A DNA stretch of 64,000 nt from the NCBI GenBank assembly GCA_903872075.1, contig CAIQJF010000028.1:20526-84525 (forward strand). Direction: 5' to 3'. A model generated the notes under the pieces. The model was not told where the DNA came from. It was given only the letters and a program-made list of their open reading frames with translations, and searched no databases. This DNA comes from an uncultured Caulobacteraceae bacterium (GTDB taxonomy: Bacteria; Pseudomonadota; Alphaproteobacteria; Caulobacterales; Caulobacteraceae). The position numbers and the translations under genes were made by a program. Positions 10,341 to 22,667 of the stretch are shown piece after piece (the stretch's first letter is position 1; the number at the start of each line of letters is the position of its first letter).

Positions 10341-11660
10341 ATGCGCCTCTCGCGCTATTTCCTGCCCGTCCTGAAGCAGAACCCCGCCGAGGCCCAGATC
10401 GCCTCGCACCGCCTGATGCTGCGCGCCGGCATGCTTCGCCAGGAAGCCGCCGGCATCTACGCCTGGCTGCCGCTGGGCTTCCGGGTTCTGCAGAAGATCG
10501 CGCAGATCGTCCGCGAAGAGATGGACAAGGCCGGCGCCATCGAGGTGCTGATGCCCACCCTGCAATTGGCCGATCTCTGGCGGGAAAGCGGGCGCTACGA
10601 CGACTACGGCGCGGAGATGCTGCGCATCACCGACCGGCATCAACGCGAGCTGCTCTACGGACCCACCAACGAGGAAATGATCACCGAGATCTTCCGGGCC
10701 TATGTGAAGAGCTACAAGGAACTCCCGAAGAACCTCTACCATATCCAGTGGAAATTCCGGGACGAGCAGCGCCCCCGCTTCGGCGTGATGCGCGGCCGCG
10801 AATTCCTGATGAAGGACGCCTATTCCTTTGATCTCGACGATGAGAAGGGTCAGGCCTCCTACAACCGCATGTTCGTGGCCTATCTTCGCGCCTTCAAGCG
10901 CATGGGCCTCCAGGCGGTGCCCATGCGCGCGGAGACCGGGCCCATCGGCGGCGATCTCTCGCATGAGTTCATCGTCCTGGCCCAGACCGGCGAGTCCGCC
11001 GTGTTCCTCGACAGGCGCATGCTCGACCTGCCGGTGCCCGGCGATGACGTCGACTATGACAGCGATCTCTCCGGCGTGGTCGCCGACTGGACTCGGCTCT
11101 ACGCCGCCACCGAGGATGTCCACGACGCGGCCCGCTACGAGCAGGAAACCGCCGAGGACGATCGCCTCACCGCCCGCGGCATCGAGGTCGGCCAGACCTT
11201 CTACTTCGGGGACAAATACTCCAAGCCCATGAAGGCCCATGTCAGCGGCCCCGACGGCGTCGATCGGCCGGTTCAGATGGGCAGCTATGGCGTCGGTGTC
11301 TCCCGTCTCGTCGGGGCGCTGATCGAGGCCCATCACGACGACGCGGGTATCATCTGGCCCGAGTCCGTGGCCCCGTTCGGCGTGGGCATTGTCAGCCTGC
11401 GCCCCGGCGATGCGGCGGTGGATGCGGCCTGTGAGACCGCCTACGCCGCCCTGACGGCGGCCGGCAAGGAGCCTCTGCTCGACGACACCGACGAGCGCCC
11501 TGGCGGCAAGTTCGCCACCATGGATCTGATCGGCCTGCCCTGGCAGCTGATCATCGGTCCGCGTGGGCTCGCCGAGGGCAAGGTCGAACTCAAGCGTCGC
11601 GCCACCGGCGAGCGCTCGACCCTTCCCCTGGACGAGGCGCTGGCCGCGATCTGCAGGTGA
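10341..11660 (+). CDS. proS: prolyl-tRNA synthetase, short alphaproteobacterial form
   Basis: ProRS charges tRNA-Pro. The 439-residue protein is the short form of the class II enzyme: it has the catalytic core and the anticodon-binding domain but not the editing insert of about 180 residues found in E. coli ProRS. Visible are motif 1 ([11 protein letters not shown] and following), motif 2 [20 protein letters not shown] and motif 3 with [18 protein letters not shown]. The C-terminal part, [17 protein letters not shown], is the anticodon-binding domain. The lolC start follows 4 nt after the stop. Confidence 0.96.
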   Translation: MRLSRYFLPVLKQNPAEAQIASHRLMLRAGMLRQEAAGIYAWLPLGFRVLQKIAQIVREEMDKAGAIEVLMPTLQLADLWRESGRYDDYGAEMLRITDRHQRELLYGPTNEEMITEIFRAYVKSYKELPKNLYHIQWKFRDEQRPRFGVMRGREFLMKDAYSFDLDDEKGQASYNRMFVAYLRAFKRMGLQAVPMRAETGPIGGDLSHEFIVLAQTGESAVFLDRRMLDLPVPGDDVDYDSDLSGVVADWTRLYAATEDVHDAARYEQETAEDDRLTARGIEVGQTFYFGDKYSKPMKAHVSGPDGVDRPVQMGSYGVGVSRLVGALIEAHHDDAGIIWPESVAPFGVGIVSLRPGDAAVDAACETAYAALTAAGKEPLLDDTDERPGGKFATMDLIGLPWQLIIGPRGLAEGKVELKRRATGERSTLPLDEALAAICR

Positions 11661-11664
11661 GCCG

Positions 11665-12933
11665 ATGAGCGGGGCGCCGTTCGGAGCCTGGGAGCGCGCC
11701 ATTGCGCTTCGCTATCTGCTGACCAAGCGCAGCCATGGCGGCGTGGCGCTCATCTCGGTGATCTCCTTCGTGGCCATCGCCCTGGCGGTGGCCGCCCTGA
11801 TCATCACCATGTCGATCATGAACGGCTTCCGGGCCGAACTCTCCTCCAAGATTCTCGGCTTCAATGGCCATGCCTTCGTGGTCGGCGGCGCCATGACCGC
11901 CGACGACCGTACCGTCGCCATCCATCGCATCCGCGCCCTGCCGGGGGTGATCGAGGCGATGCCGCTGATCGAGTCCCAGGCCCTGGTGCAGGGGCCTGCC
12001 GCGGCGGCCGGGGCCGTGGTGCGTGGCATCGATCCCGCCGACCTGCGCGCGACCAAAATCATTGCCGGCAACATCAAGGCCGGGTCGCTGAAGGGCTTCG
12101 GGGCCGGCGAGGATGGCGGCGACGTGGTTCTGGTGGGCCAGAAGCTGGCCGAGAGCCTGGGCGTCAATGTCGGCGATCCGATCTCGATCATCTCGCCCAC
12201 CGGCGGGACCACCGCCTTCGGCTCCGTGCCGCCCAGCAAGAGCTACACCATTGGCGGCGTCTTTTCCGTCGGCATGAGCGAATACGACCAGACCTTCATC
12301 TACATGCCGCTTGTCCAGGCCCAGCTGCTGTTCGGCCGCGAGCAGGCGGTGGACTTCATCGAGATCAAACTGGCCGATCCCGACAAGGCGCCGGCCATGA
12401 AACGCGCTTTGACCGAGGCCGGCGGCCCCGGCTCCGTCGTCAGCGACTGGACCGAGCGCAACCGGGCCTATTTCGGCGCCCTTGAGGTCGAGCGGAACGT
12501 CATGCGCCTGATCTTCATGTTCATCGTCGCCCTGGCCGCCCTCAACATCATCTCCGGCCTCGTCATGCTGGTGAAGAACAAGGGCCGCGACATCGCCATC
12601 CTGCGCACCATGGGGGCGGGCAGGGGCGCGATCCTCCGCATCTTCTTCATGTCCGGGGCGCTGATCGGTCTCGCCGGCACCCTGTCCGGTTTGCTGTTCG
12701 GCCTGGTGTTCTGCCTGAACATCGAAGCCATTCAGCGCGCCATCGAATGGGTCACCGGCGTGCAGGTGTTCAACGCCGACGTCTATTTCCTCAGCCACGT
12801 CCCGGCCAAGGTCGACTGGCTGGAGGTGACGGGCGTCTCGCTCTGGGCCCTGGCGGCCTCCTTCGTCTTTACCCTGATCCCCGCCTGGCGGGCCTCCCGG
12901 CTCGATCCGGTGGAGGCGCTTCGCTATGAGTGA
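11665..12933 (+). CDS. lolC: lipoprotein-releasing ABC transporter permease LolC/LolE
   Basis: This inner-membrane permease partners with LolD to extract lipoproteins from the inner membrane and hand them to LolA. The 422-residue protein begins at ATG 11665 with AGGTGAG upstream. It has one N-terminal helix after ALRYLLTKRSHGG, a large periplasmic MacB-like domain (about residues 50-265), and three C-terminal helices with KNKGRDIAILRTMGAG, the loop that contacts the ATPase. Alphaproteobacteria often have one permease for both LolC and LolE roles; only one copy is seen here. It overlaps lolD by 8 nt. Confidence 0.93.
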   Translation: MSGAPFGAWERAIALRYLLTKRSHGGVALISVISFVAIALAVAALIITMSIMNGFRAELSSKILGFNGHAFVVGGAMTADDRTVAIHRIRALPGVIEAMPLIESQALVQGPAAAAGAVVRGIDPADLRATKIIAGNIKAGSLKGFGAGEDGGDVVLVGQKLAESLGVNVGDPISIISPTGGTTAFGSVPPSKSYTIGGVFSVGMSEYDQTFIYMPLVQAQLLFGREQAVDFIEIKLADPDKAPAMKRALTEAGGPGSVVSDWTERNRAYFGALEVERNVMRLIFMFIVALAALNIISGLVMLVKNKGRDIAILRTMGAGRGAILRIFFMSGALIGLAGTLSGLLFGLVFCLNIEAIQRAIEWVTGVQVFNADVYFLSHVPAKVDWLEVTGVSLWALAASFVFTLIPAWRASRLDPVEALRYE

Positions 12934-13609
12934 GCCGATCCTTCAGATCAGCGGGCTGCGCCGGGTCTACCAGACCGGGCAGGGACCGCTGGAAGTGCTG
13001 ACCGACGCCAACCTCACCGTCGCGCCGGGCGAGATCGTCGGCCTGGTGGGACCGTCCGGGTCCGGCAAGTCGTCCCTGCTGCATGCCGCCGGCCTGCTGG
13101 AGCGCCCCACCGCGGGTGTCATCCGCATCGCCGGCCAGGATTGCGGGTCCCTGGACGACCGCGCCCGTACGCACATCCGCCTGACCACCATCGGCTTCGT
13201 CTATCAGTTCCACCACCTGCTGCCGGAGTTCAGCGCCCTCGACAACGTCGCCCTGCCGGCCCTGATCGCGGGGCAGTCGCGCAAGACGGCCAGGGCCCGC
13301 GCCGAGGAACTGCTCACGGCTCTCGGTCTCGCGGCGCGGCTCGAGCATCAGCCGGCCCAGCTGTCCGGCGGCGAACAGCAGCGCGTCGCCGTCGCCCGCG
13401 CCCTGACCAATCGCCCCCGTCTGCTGCTGGCCGACGAGCCCACCGGCAATCTCGATCCGGCCACCTCCGAGGCGGTGTTCAAGGCCCTGGGCGATCTCGC
13501 CCGCGACGCCGGGGTCGGCGCCCTGATCGCGACCCACAATCTCGACATGACCCGGCATATGGATCGCGTGCTCGCGGTGCGCGACGGCAAGGTTGTCGCC
13601 CGCGCCTGA
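12926..13609 (+). CDS. lolD: lipoprotein-releasing ABC transporter ATPase LolD
   Basis: LolD is the ATPase of the lipoprotein exporter. The 227-residue product has Walker A GPSGSGKSS (residues 42-50), the ABC signature LSGGEQQRVAVARAL, Walker B LLLADEPTGNLD and an H-loop in ALIATHNLDM. The length is standard. It is translationally coupled to lolC and closes the same-strand core block that begins with nuo. Confidence 0.95.
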   Translation: MSEPILQISGLRRVYQTGQGPLEVLTDANLTVAPGEIVGLVGPSGSGKSSLLHAAGLLERPTAGVIRIAGQDCGSLDDRARTHIRLTTIGFVYQFHHLLPEFSALDNVALPALIAGQSRKTARARAEELLTALGLAARLEHQPAQLSGGEQQRVAVARALTNRPRLLLADEPTGNLDPATSEAVFKALGDLARDAGVGALIATHNLDMTRHMDRVLAVRDGKVVARA

Positions 13610-13679
13610 GGTTCGCCCTACCGTCGCGCCGCGAACCGGTGTTCATTATCACGCGATACGTCCCGAAAGCCGAACCGAC

Positions 13680-15017
13680 ATGTCGATAGTCACCGCCCGT
13701 CAGAGACTCCTGGCCCTTGCCGCGCTCGCCGCGGTCGCGCTGAGCCCGCCCGCCCGGGCGCTCGATGTCGGGGCGGTGCAGCCGGCCCTGCACAAAGAGA
13801 TCGCCGCCGACTGGCCGCGGATGGAAGCGCTGTACCGCGATCTGCACACTCACCCGGAACTTGGCTTTCAGGAAACGCGCACGGCGGCGAAACTCGCCGC
13901 GGACATGCGCGGCCTCGGCTTCACGGTCACCGAGAACGTGGGGCGGACCGGCGTCGTTGCGATCTACAGGAACGGCCCTGGCCCGCTCGTCCTCATCCGC
14001 ACCGAACTTGACGCCCTGCCTATGAAGGAACGCACCGGGCTGCCCTACGCCAGCGAGGCCAGGCAGCAGTGGAACGGCCGCGAGACCTATGTGACCCACA
14101 GCTGCGGTCATGACTCGCACATGGCCATCTGGACCGGCACGGCCAGGGCGCTGCTCACCCTGAAATCGAAATGGAGCGGCACGCTGATGTTCATCGGCCA
14201 GCCGGCCGAGGAGGGCGATGGCGGCGCCAAGGCGATGATGGCCGATGGCCTCTTCACCCGCTTCGGGGGCAAGCCTGACTATGCCTTCGCCTTACATGTG
14301 GGCTCTGGTCCCGCCGGTGAGATCTTCTTCAAGAGCGGCCCGGTCACCTCCGCCGCCGACAATCTCACCGTCGTCTTCCATGGCCGCGGCGCCCATGGCT
14401 CCATGCCCAATCAATCCATCGATCCGGTGATGATGGCGGCGCGTTTCGTGGTGGACGTGCAGTCTGTGATCAGCCGGGAGAAGGATCCCTTCGCCTTCGG
14501 GGTCGTGACCATCGGGGCCATCCAGGCCGGTTCGGCTGGCAATATCATCCCGGACACCGCCGAGCTGAAGGGCACCATCCGCAGCTACGACGATACGGTT
14601 CGGGCCCGCCTGCACGACGGCGTGCGTCGCGCCGCCCTGGGGGTCGCCGCCATGGCGGGCGCGCCGGCCCCCGATGTGATCCTGGGAACCACCGGCCGCT
14701 CGGTGATCAACGATGACGCCCTGATCGCGCGCACCTCGCCGGTGTTGAAAGCGGCCTTCGGCGCCCGCGCCCACGATGACGCCCGGCCCTGGACCGCCAG
14801 CGAGGATTTCTCAGAGTTCGTCAACGCCGGTGTTCCGGGCGCCTATCTCAGTCTGGGCGGATTGGATCCGGCCCAGATCGCCGCGGCCGCCGCCAAGGGT
14901 GAGCCCGTGCCCACCAACCATTCCCCCTTCTTCGCGCCCCTGCCGGAGCCGACCATCAAGGCCGGCGTGGAGGCCATGACCCTGACGGTGATGAATGTCA
15001 TGCCCGTCAAACGCTGA
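13680..15017 (+). CDS. exported M20-family amidohydrolase (hippurate/IAA-amino acid hydrolase type)
   Basis: The 445-residue product is an M20D-type metallohydrolase that cleaves N-acyl amino acids or amides. ATG 13680 is chosen because it opens a clean signal peptide (residues 1-27, ending PPARA). Metal-site motifs seen are DLHTHPELGFQET (55-67), THSCGHDSHMAIW with C142, H144 and D145, and GQPAEEGDGGAKAMM with the catalytic Glu pair. A dimerisation domain follows and the C-terminus returns to the metal domain with ASEDFSEF. It is probably periplasmic. The substrate is not known and it is not obviously tied to its neighbours. Confidence 0.9.
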   Translation: MSIVTARQRLLALAALAAVALSPPARALDVGAVQPALHKEIAADWPRMEALYRDLHTHPELGFQETRTAAKLAADMRGLGFTVTENVGRTGVVAIYRNGPGPLVLIRTELDALPMKERTGLPYASEARQQWNGRETYVTHSCGHDSHMAIWTGTARALLTLKSKWSGTLMFIGQPAEEGDGGAKAMMADGLFTRFGGKPDYAFALHVGSGPAGEIFFKSGPVTSAADNLTVVFHGRGAHGSMPNQSIDPVMMAARFVVDVQSVISREKDPFAFGVVTIGAIQAGSAGNIIPDTAELKGTIRSYDDTVRARLHDGVRRAALGVAAMAGAPAPDVILGTTGRSVINDDALIARTSPVLKAAFGARAHDDARPWTASEDFSEFVNAGVPGAYLSLGGLDPAQIAAAAAKGEPVPTNHSPFFAPLPEPTIKAGVEAMTLTVMNVMPVKR

Positions 15018-15025
15018 AGATCACC

Positions 15026-15040
15026 GTTCACAAACGGTTC
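15026..15040 (+). promoter_or_regulatory. possible LexA box GTTC-N7-GTTC
   Basis: GTTCACAAACGGTTC fits the alphaproteobacterial LexA consensus GTTC-N7-GTTC exactly. It lies 53 nt before the glycine-zipper gene. One such match can arise by chance in 64 kb, so confidence is low. Confidence 0.35.
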
Positions 15041-15092
15041 AGTTGGAAGACCTTAGGTTCGCGTCACAGGTTCAAACAGAAAGGACATCGCG

Positions 15093-15926
15093 ATGACCAG
15101 ACAAGGAAAAGCCAGAGCGGTCGCCGTGATCGCCGCGGTCGCCACCCTCGCCACGGTCGTGGACGCGACCATGGCCGCGGCTCAGCAGGGCCCGGGCGGC
15201 TATGGTGACAACCGCTATCCGCAGAGCGGCCCAGGCGGCTATTCCGGCGGCGGCGATCCGAACGGCTACCCCAACAATGGCTACCCCAACGACCGCTATC
15301 CCAACAACGATCGCTACCAGAACAACGACCGTTACCCGCAGAACGACCGTGGTGGGCAATATCAGAACGAGGCGCGGCGTCAGGGCGACCCGGCTCCGCC
15401 GCGCGGCGAATACGCGCCGCCGCCTCAGGGCTACGAGCGTCATGGCGCGGTCTATGACGATCGCGCCCAGCGCTACGACCGTGACTATGCCGACCGCTAT
15501 TCGCGCTGGGCGGCCGACCACTGCATGGATCGCCGCAACGACAACACGGCCACCGGCGCCGTCATCGGCGGCGTTCTGGGCGCCATCGTCGGCTCCGGCA
15601 TGGCCGGTCGTCATGACCGCGGCGGCGGCGCCCTGCTGGGCGGCGTGTTGGGGGCGGGCGCCGGCGCGGCGATCGGCTCAAGCTCCGGCGGTCGTGAGGG
15701 CGGTTGCCCGCCCGGCTATTACATCCGGTCAGGCGCCCCGACCTTCGTCTACGGCGGCCCCGCCTATGGGGTCGTGGGCGGGCCATCCTGGTACAACCCA
15801 TGGATCTGGTACAGCGGTCGCTGGGTGTACCGCCCCTACCGCTACTGGTACTTCAATAACGGCTCCAGCTACTGGCGTCCGGGCTGGCGTCCGGGCCGGT
15901 ACGAGTATCACTACAATCGCTGGTAG
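15093..15926 (+). CDS. glycine-zipper, Asn/Tyr/Pro-rich exported protein
   Basis: The 277-residue product is not a known enzyme. An N-terminal signal peptide (about residues 1-31) is followed by a low-complexity section (40-92) of repeats like NNGYPNDRYPNN. At 155-197 there is a double glycine zipper, with GGVLGAIVGSGM then GGVLGAGAGAAIG, separated by a charged turn AGRHDRGG. The C-terminus (220-277) is rich in Trp, Tyr and Arg. Glycine-zipper proteins of this type are usually outer-membrane or envelope-associated. AAAGGA precedes the ATG by a few bases. A possible LexA box lies just upstream. Confidence 0.8.
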   Translation: MTRQGKARAVAVIAAVATLATVVDATMAAAQQGPGGYGDNRYPQSGPGGYSGGGDPNGYPNNGYPNDRYPNNDRYQNNDRYPQNDRGGQYQNEARRQGDPAPPRGEYAPPPQGYERHGAVYDDRAQRYDRDYADRYSRWAADHCMDRRNDNTATGAVIGGVLGAIVGSGMAGRHDRGGGALLGGVLGAGAGAAIGSSSGGREGGCPPGYYIRSGAPTFVYGGPAYGVVGGPSWYNPWIWYSGRWVYRPYRYWYFNNGSSYWRPGWRPGRYEYHYNRW

Positions 15927-15936
15927 GAGGTTGGCT

Positions 15937-17586
15937 TCAGGAGAGCGCCGCGGCCAGTTTCACGCCGTCCGGCGTTCCCCAGCCTGAGACCGCATCGTAG
16001 CCGGGGCCGGCCTCGTAGCCGCCCGCGGCGGCGGTGGCGTTGTCGCCCTCCACCACATCGACGCAGACCAGATGGCCCAACGGCGGGCCGCCGGCGGTCG
16101 CGGCGGTGTACAGGCGCGGCGTCAGACATCCAACGCGCGGCTTGCCGCCCGACGCCCGCGCGGCGTTGATCCGGGTGATCAGGGCGGCGACCAGCGGAGC
16201 CGCGGCGCTGGTGCCGCCACCCGCCTTCGACGCGCCGTTCACCACCGTCAGATAGGGTGAGGTCGTCCAGTCCGCGTTCACCGCCAGATCCGGCACGCAA
16301 CGGCCCGCCAGACCGCCGGCGTTCACCGGCGCCACCGTCAAACCAGCCTGCCAGGACGGGCGGGGGAACACGCCGCTGACGCCGCCGCCGGAGGACCCGC
16401 CGCTATCGGCCCGAAGGCCATCCCCCAGCTTCCAGGCCCGGTCGGGTCCGGAAGGGACGCCCGCCGCCGCCGCCCCGGGGATGGTCGTGCCGCCCACAGC
16501 CAGGGCGAAGGGGCTCGAGGCCGGGAAGTCCACATGCGCCCGCCCATCCTTCACGCCATCGCTGGAGCCGTCGTCGCCCGTGGCGACGCAGACCGTGATA
16601 CCCAGCGCCGCCGCGTCCTTCAGGGCCTCATTGACCTGTTGCATGGCCTGGGGCGTCCAGATGTCCGCCTCCTCCGGCGCGCCCCAGCTGATCGACAGCA
16701 CGCCAAGATCGTTGGCCTTGTCCTGGAGGGCCGCGTCGAGCGCCGCGAGCCAGCCCTGCTCGGTCCATGCGGCGAAATAGATCGCGATCCGGGCCCCGGG
16801 ACAGGCGCCCGCGATCACCTCTACGTCCAGCATCACCTCGCCTGTGGCGTCATCGATCTGATCGGTGGGCGCGCCGCCGACGCTCACCACGCGCACCTCC
16901 GGCGCCGCGCCGACACCAGCGAGATCGCAGAACTGGTTCAGGTCGGCCGGCTGAAAACCGCCGCCGAACTCCAGCAGGCCCACCGTCTGTCCCGCGCCAT
17001 CGCCCGGCGGGAAGCTGTAGCGCGCGGTGAGCTGGGCCGGGGTGAGGGGCGTTGCGGCGCCGCCTGCCAGATCGCCGGCGTCATGGGCGTGAGTCCGGAG
17101 ACGATGACGCCGGCGCGCCACCTTGCGGTCGTCCAGACCGAACACGCCCACCACGAGATCGCTGACGGAAGCGGGCAGCTGTACCGCGCCGGTCCGTCCC
17201 CGATAGCCGCCGCCGGGGATCGCATAGTCGGACAGCTCCACGCCGAAGGCCGCCTCCATGGCGCCGGCCGATCCCGTCAGGGTCAGGCTGCGCGTCGCCA
17301 GACTGGCGTCTGCGACGGACAACCCCAGGGCCTCGAACGTGTCCGTGACCCTCTTCAGATCGTCCGGATCGGCGCCGAACGCCTCGGCGAGCTGGTCCCG
17401 GCTGAGCGCCTCGCCGCTGGAAACGTCGTGGGTCATCGCCGCGCGGCGTCGCAGTTTCACCGTCACCGTCACCGGGCTGTCGGCGCGCGTTCGTCCCGTC
17501 CGTGTCGCCCCGGCGACGGGCGTGCGGTGTGAACCCGCCAGATCGATCGGGGTGTCCGCGTCGGTCGCCGGCGTCCTCTTCGTCAT
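15937..17586 (-). CDS. S53 family serine-carboxyl protease (sedolisin/kumamolisin type)
   Basis: The 549-residue product has a pro-kumamolisin-like prodomain (about residues 35-165) followed by the catalytic domain. The family triad is visible: E250 and D254 in EVMLDVE, oxyanion Asp 338 in ATGDDGSSDG, and Ser 460 in GGGTSAAAP. The C-terminal calcium site DAVSGWGTPDG is present. The start ATG 17586 has AAGGGG upstream; no signal peptide is seen, as in some kumamolisins, so how it leaves the cell is unclear. It points opposite to both neighbours, and its stop is 10 nt from that of the glycine-zipper gene. Confidence 0.9.
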   Translation of the reverse strand: MTKRTPATDADTPIDLAGSHRTPVAGATRTGRTRADSPVTVTVKLRRRAAMTHDVSSGEALSRDQLAEAFGADPDDLKRVTDTFEALGLSVADASLATRSLTLTGSAGAMEAAFGVELSDYAIPGGGYRGRTGAVQLPASVSDLVVGVFGLDDRKVARRRHRLRTHAHDAGDLAGGAATPLTPAQLTARYSFPPGDGAGQTVGLLEFGGGFQPADLNQFCDLAGVGAAPEVRVVSVGGAPTDQIDDATGEVMLDVEVIAGACPGARIAIYFAAWTEQGWLAALDAALQDKANDLGVLSISWGAPEEADIWTPQAMQQVNEALKDAAALGITVCVATGDDGSSDGVKDGRAHVDFPASSPFALAVGGTTIPGAAAAGVPSGPDRAWKLGDGLRADSGGSSGGGVSGVFPRPSWQAGLTVAPVNAGGLAGRCVPDLAVNADWTTSPYLTVVNGASKAGGGTSAAAPLVAALITRINAARASGGKPRVGCLTPRLYTAATAGGPPLGHLVCVDVVEGDNATAAAGGYEAGPGYDAVSGWGTPDGVKLAAALS

Positions 17587-17735
17587 CGATCCATCCCCTT
17601 CCGGCGCGTGCAGCGACTCCGCCTCAGCATAGCACGCGCCGGAGGCGAAGGCCTTTTTCCAGATCGTGAGAAACGCCACCGACGCCGTTGGCAAACGCGC
17701 CGATAGGAGTTGCGTCGAACCGGGAGAATGAGGCG

Positions 17736-18593
17736 GTGGGGCCCTTGCGTCAGGAAACGATCTACGCGGCCATCCTCGATGACGAGGCGTTCCTCGCCCT
17801 GCCGGCCTGGCTGGCGCGGGCGGCGGGGGCCCGGACGGCTATGTTGCAATGGCGACACCGCGACGGGACCGACGAAGTCCTGGCCTACAGCGGCCTGACG
17901 CCGGCGGACGCCGCGGCCTACCTGCGGCGGCAGGCGGCCGATGATCCCTGGACGGCGGAGCTTCTGTCGGCGGCGGTCGTCGGCGAAACCGCCGCGTCCT
18001 CCGCGGCGCAGGAGACCTGGCCGGTGGTTTCCGGAACGACGACGCGCGCCGTCACCCGCACGGCGTCGCGGCTGGAAGTCGGTGTGGCCTTCGATTTCAC
18101 GGGCGGCTGCGGCATTCTCAGGCTCGGGCGCGGTCCCCATGGCGCTCCGTTTGCCTCCGCCGATCTCGACGGTCTGGAGGAGCCCTTGCCCCATCTGCGC
18201 CGCCTGTTCATGGCGCGGGGGGAGGTTGCGGCCCGGGCGCGCGCTCGCAGGGTGCGTGGCGACGATCTCGACAAGGTGGGACTCGGTTCGGTGGCGCTTC
18301 GCGCGGACGGCGGCATCGCCTCGGCCAACCGCCTCGCCGACAGGGTTCTGTGTCGCGGCGACGGTCTCCGGTTGTCGCGCGGGCTTGTCGCCTGCGCCCG
18401 GGCGTCCGACAAATCGGCCTTCGACTCCGCCCTGGCCAAGGCGACCGCCATGGACGGGGGCGGGGCCACGGTCATCGAAGTCAGCCGCAATGGCTCTGCG
18501 TTGCCCTATCTGGTGTCGGTCATTCCGCACTGGACAGCCGACGGCTCGGCCGACGCGCTGCTGGTGTTCCGGGATCCGGATACCCTCGAATAG
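17736..18593 (+). CDS. LuxR-type sensory protein lacking the HTH domain
   Basis: The product (285 residues from GTG 17736; an in-frame TTG at 17688 is the alternative) resembles the sensory part of Caulobacterales LuxR-family regulators. It opens with [13 protein letters not shown] and a GAF-like region. At about residues 145-175 is the linker helix [11 protein letters not shown], followed by a PAS-like module ([20 protein letters not shown]) ending VFRDPDTLE. In full-length relatives a LuxR HTH follows this point; here a stop codon comes directly. No HTH could be read in the next 150 nt. It is transcribed divergently from the S53 protease. Confidence 0.7.
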   Translation: MGPLRQETIYAAILDDEAFLALPAWLARAAGARTAMLQWRHRDGTDEVLAYSGLTPADAAAYLRRQAADDPWTAELLSAAVVGETAASSAAQETWPVVSGTTTRAVTRTASRLEVGVAFDFTGGCGILRLGRGPHGAPFASADLDGLEEPLPHLRRLFMARGEVAARARARRVRGDDLDKVGLGSVALRADGGIASANRLADRVLCRGDGLRLSRGLVACARASDKSAFDSALAKATAMDGGGATVIEVSRNGSALPYLVSVIPHWTADGSADALLVFRDPDTLE

Positions 18594-18684
18594 ACACGGG
18601 CCTTGCCGGGCCGCAGACCGAAAGCGGCTCGTCTCGACAACTTGTCCCGAGATCGGGCGCCGGGATGCGCTCGAACAAAGGCGC

Positions 18685-18690
18685 TTGACG
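18685..18690 (+). promoter_or_regulatory. candidate -35 element of the sidA-like promoter
   Basis: TTGACG sits immediately before two LexA boxes, which would cover the spacer and -10 region. No clear -10 hexamer was recognised. Confidence 0.4.
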
Positions 18691-18693
18691 CGC

Positions 18694-18724
18694 GAACAAA
18701 AGCGGAACAGAACGAAAGCAGAAC
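18694..18724 (+). promoter_or_regulatory. two tandem LexA boxes (GAAC-N7-GAAC)
   Basis: GAACAAAAGCGGAAC (18694-18708) and GAACGAAAGCAGAAC (18710-18724) each match the alphaproteobacterial SOS box exactly, one base apart, 18-49 nt before the ATG of a 29-codon gene and just after TTGACG. Two adjacent perfect matches are very unlikely by chance. The tandem arrangement predicts tight LexA repression of the small gene and perhaps of dnaE. Confidence 0.85.
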
Positions 18725-18742
18725 GTTTTTGGAGTCATTCAC

Positions 18743-18832
18743 ATGGTTCGGTTCGCGAGAGAATCCCTGGCCTTCGCCTCCGTGGCGGGATTTGTCTGGA
18801 TGGTGTGTCAGATGGCCCAGATTGCGGGCTAA
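18743..18832 (+). CDS. sidA: 29-residue inner-membrane peptide, probable SOS cell-division inhibitor SidA
   Basis: A 29-codon frame with GGAG (18731-18734) eight bases before its ATG encodes one short basic N-terminus (MVRFARES) and a single hydrophobic helix ending MAQIAG. In Caulobacter crescentus, SidA is a 29-residue inner-membrane peptide, induced by DNA damage through LexA, that blocks division by binding FtsW/FtsN. Here the length, single membrane span, two LexA boxes directly upstream and the position next to dnaE all agree. I did not align it with SidA, so the name rests on these four features. dnaE begins 56 nt downstream on the same strand, so read-through is possible. Confidence 0.75.
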   Translation: MVRFARESLAFASVAGFVWMVCQMAQIAG

Positions 18833-18888
18833 AAAGACAGGCGGCGGAACGCGCGATTCGCGTGGGTCCGGCCGCCGGAGATGAGCGC

Positions 18889-22323
<3,435 letters not shown>

Positions 22324-22367
22324 GGGGCTAGGCCTTACCTCGGGGTTTGCTGTGGTAGGTTGCTCGG

Positions 22368-22667
22368 ATGAAAGCCAAGTCCATGAAAGATCGCAACGGT
22401 GAACCGATCTCGCCCGACATGCTGGAACAGCTGAAGCAGCTTGAGGCCAAACGGGATGAGGATATCGATCTGACCGACATGCCCGAGGTGCTCGACTGGT
22501 CGAATGCCGTGCGAGGGAGATATTATCGCCCGATCAAAAAGCCATACTCGCTGCGTCTGGATGAGGACGTCGTGGCCTGGTTCAAGTCCCGAGGCGACGG
22601 CTATCAGACCCGGATCAACGCGGCGTTGCGGGAATATATGCTGAGCCACGTCGAGAAGCCCTCCTGA
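22368..22667 (+). CDS. BrnA-type antitoxin, orphan
   Basis: The 99-residue product matches the BrnA antitoxin family: an N-terminal toxin-binding part with IDLTDMPEVLDWSNAVRG and a C-terminal ribbon-helix-helix-like region (PYSLRLDEDVVAWFKS, then YQTRINAALREYM). BrnA neutralises the RNase BrnT and represses the operon. BrnT normally lies directly upstream, but here the preceding gene is dnaE, ending 44 nt before, and nothing BrnT-like follows, so it is an orphan. It may regulate transcription only, or protect against a BrnT encoded elsewhere. Confidence 0.85.
   Translation: MKAKSMKDRNGEPISPDMLEQLKQLEAKRDEDIDLTDMPEVLDWSNAVRGRYYRPIKKPYSLRLDEDVVAWFKSRGDGYQTRINAALREYMLSHVEKPS

Noticed and set aside
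15057..15073. GTTC pair as a second LexA box
   Set aside because: The two GTTC are nine bases apart, not seven.
15020..15090. Possible tRNA T-loop (GGTTCAAAC)
   Set aside because: No acceptor stem or anticodon arm can be formed around it.
17941..18888. Upstream extension of the dnaE frame by more than 300 codons
   Set aside because: It overlaps the LuxR-type gene and the SidA region, gives non-homologous residues, and a normal DnaE start with a ribosome-binding site lies at 18889.
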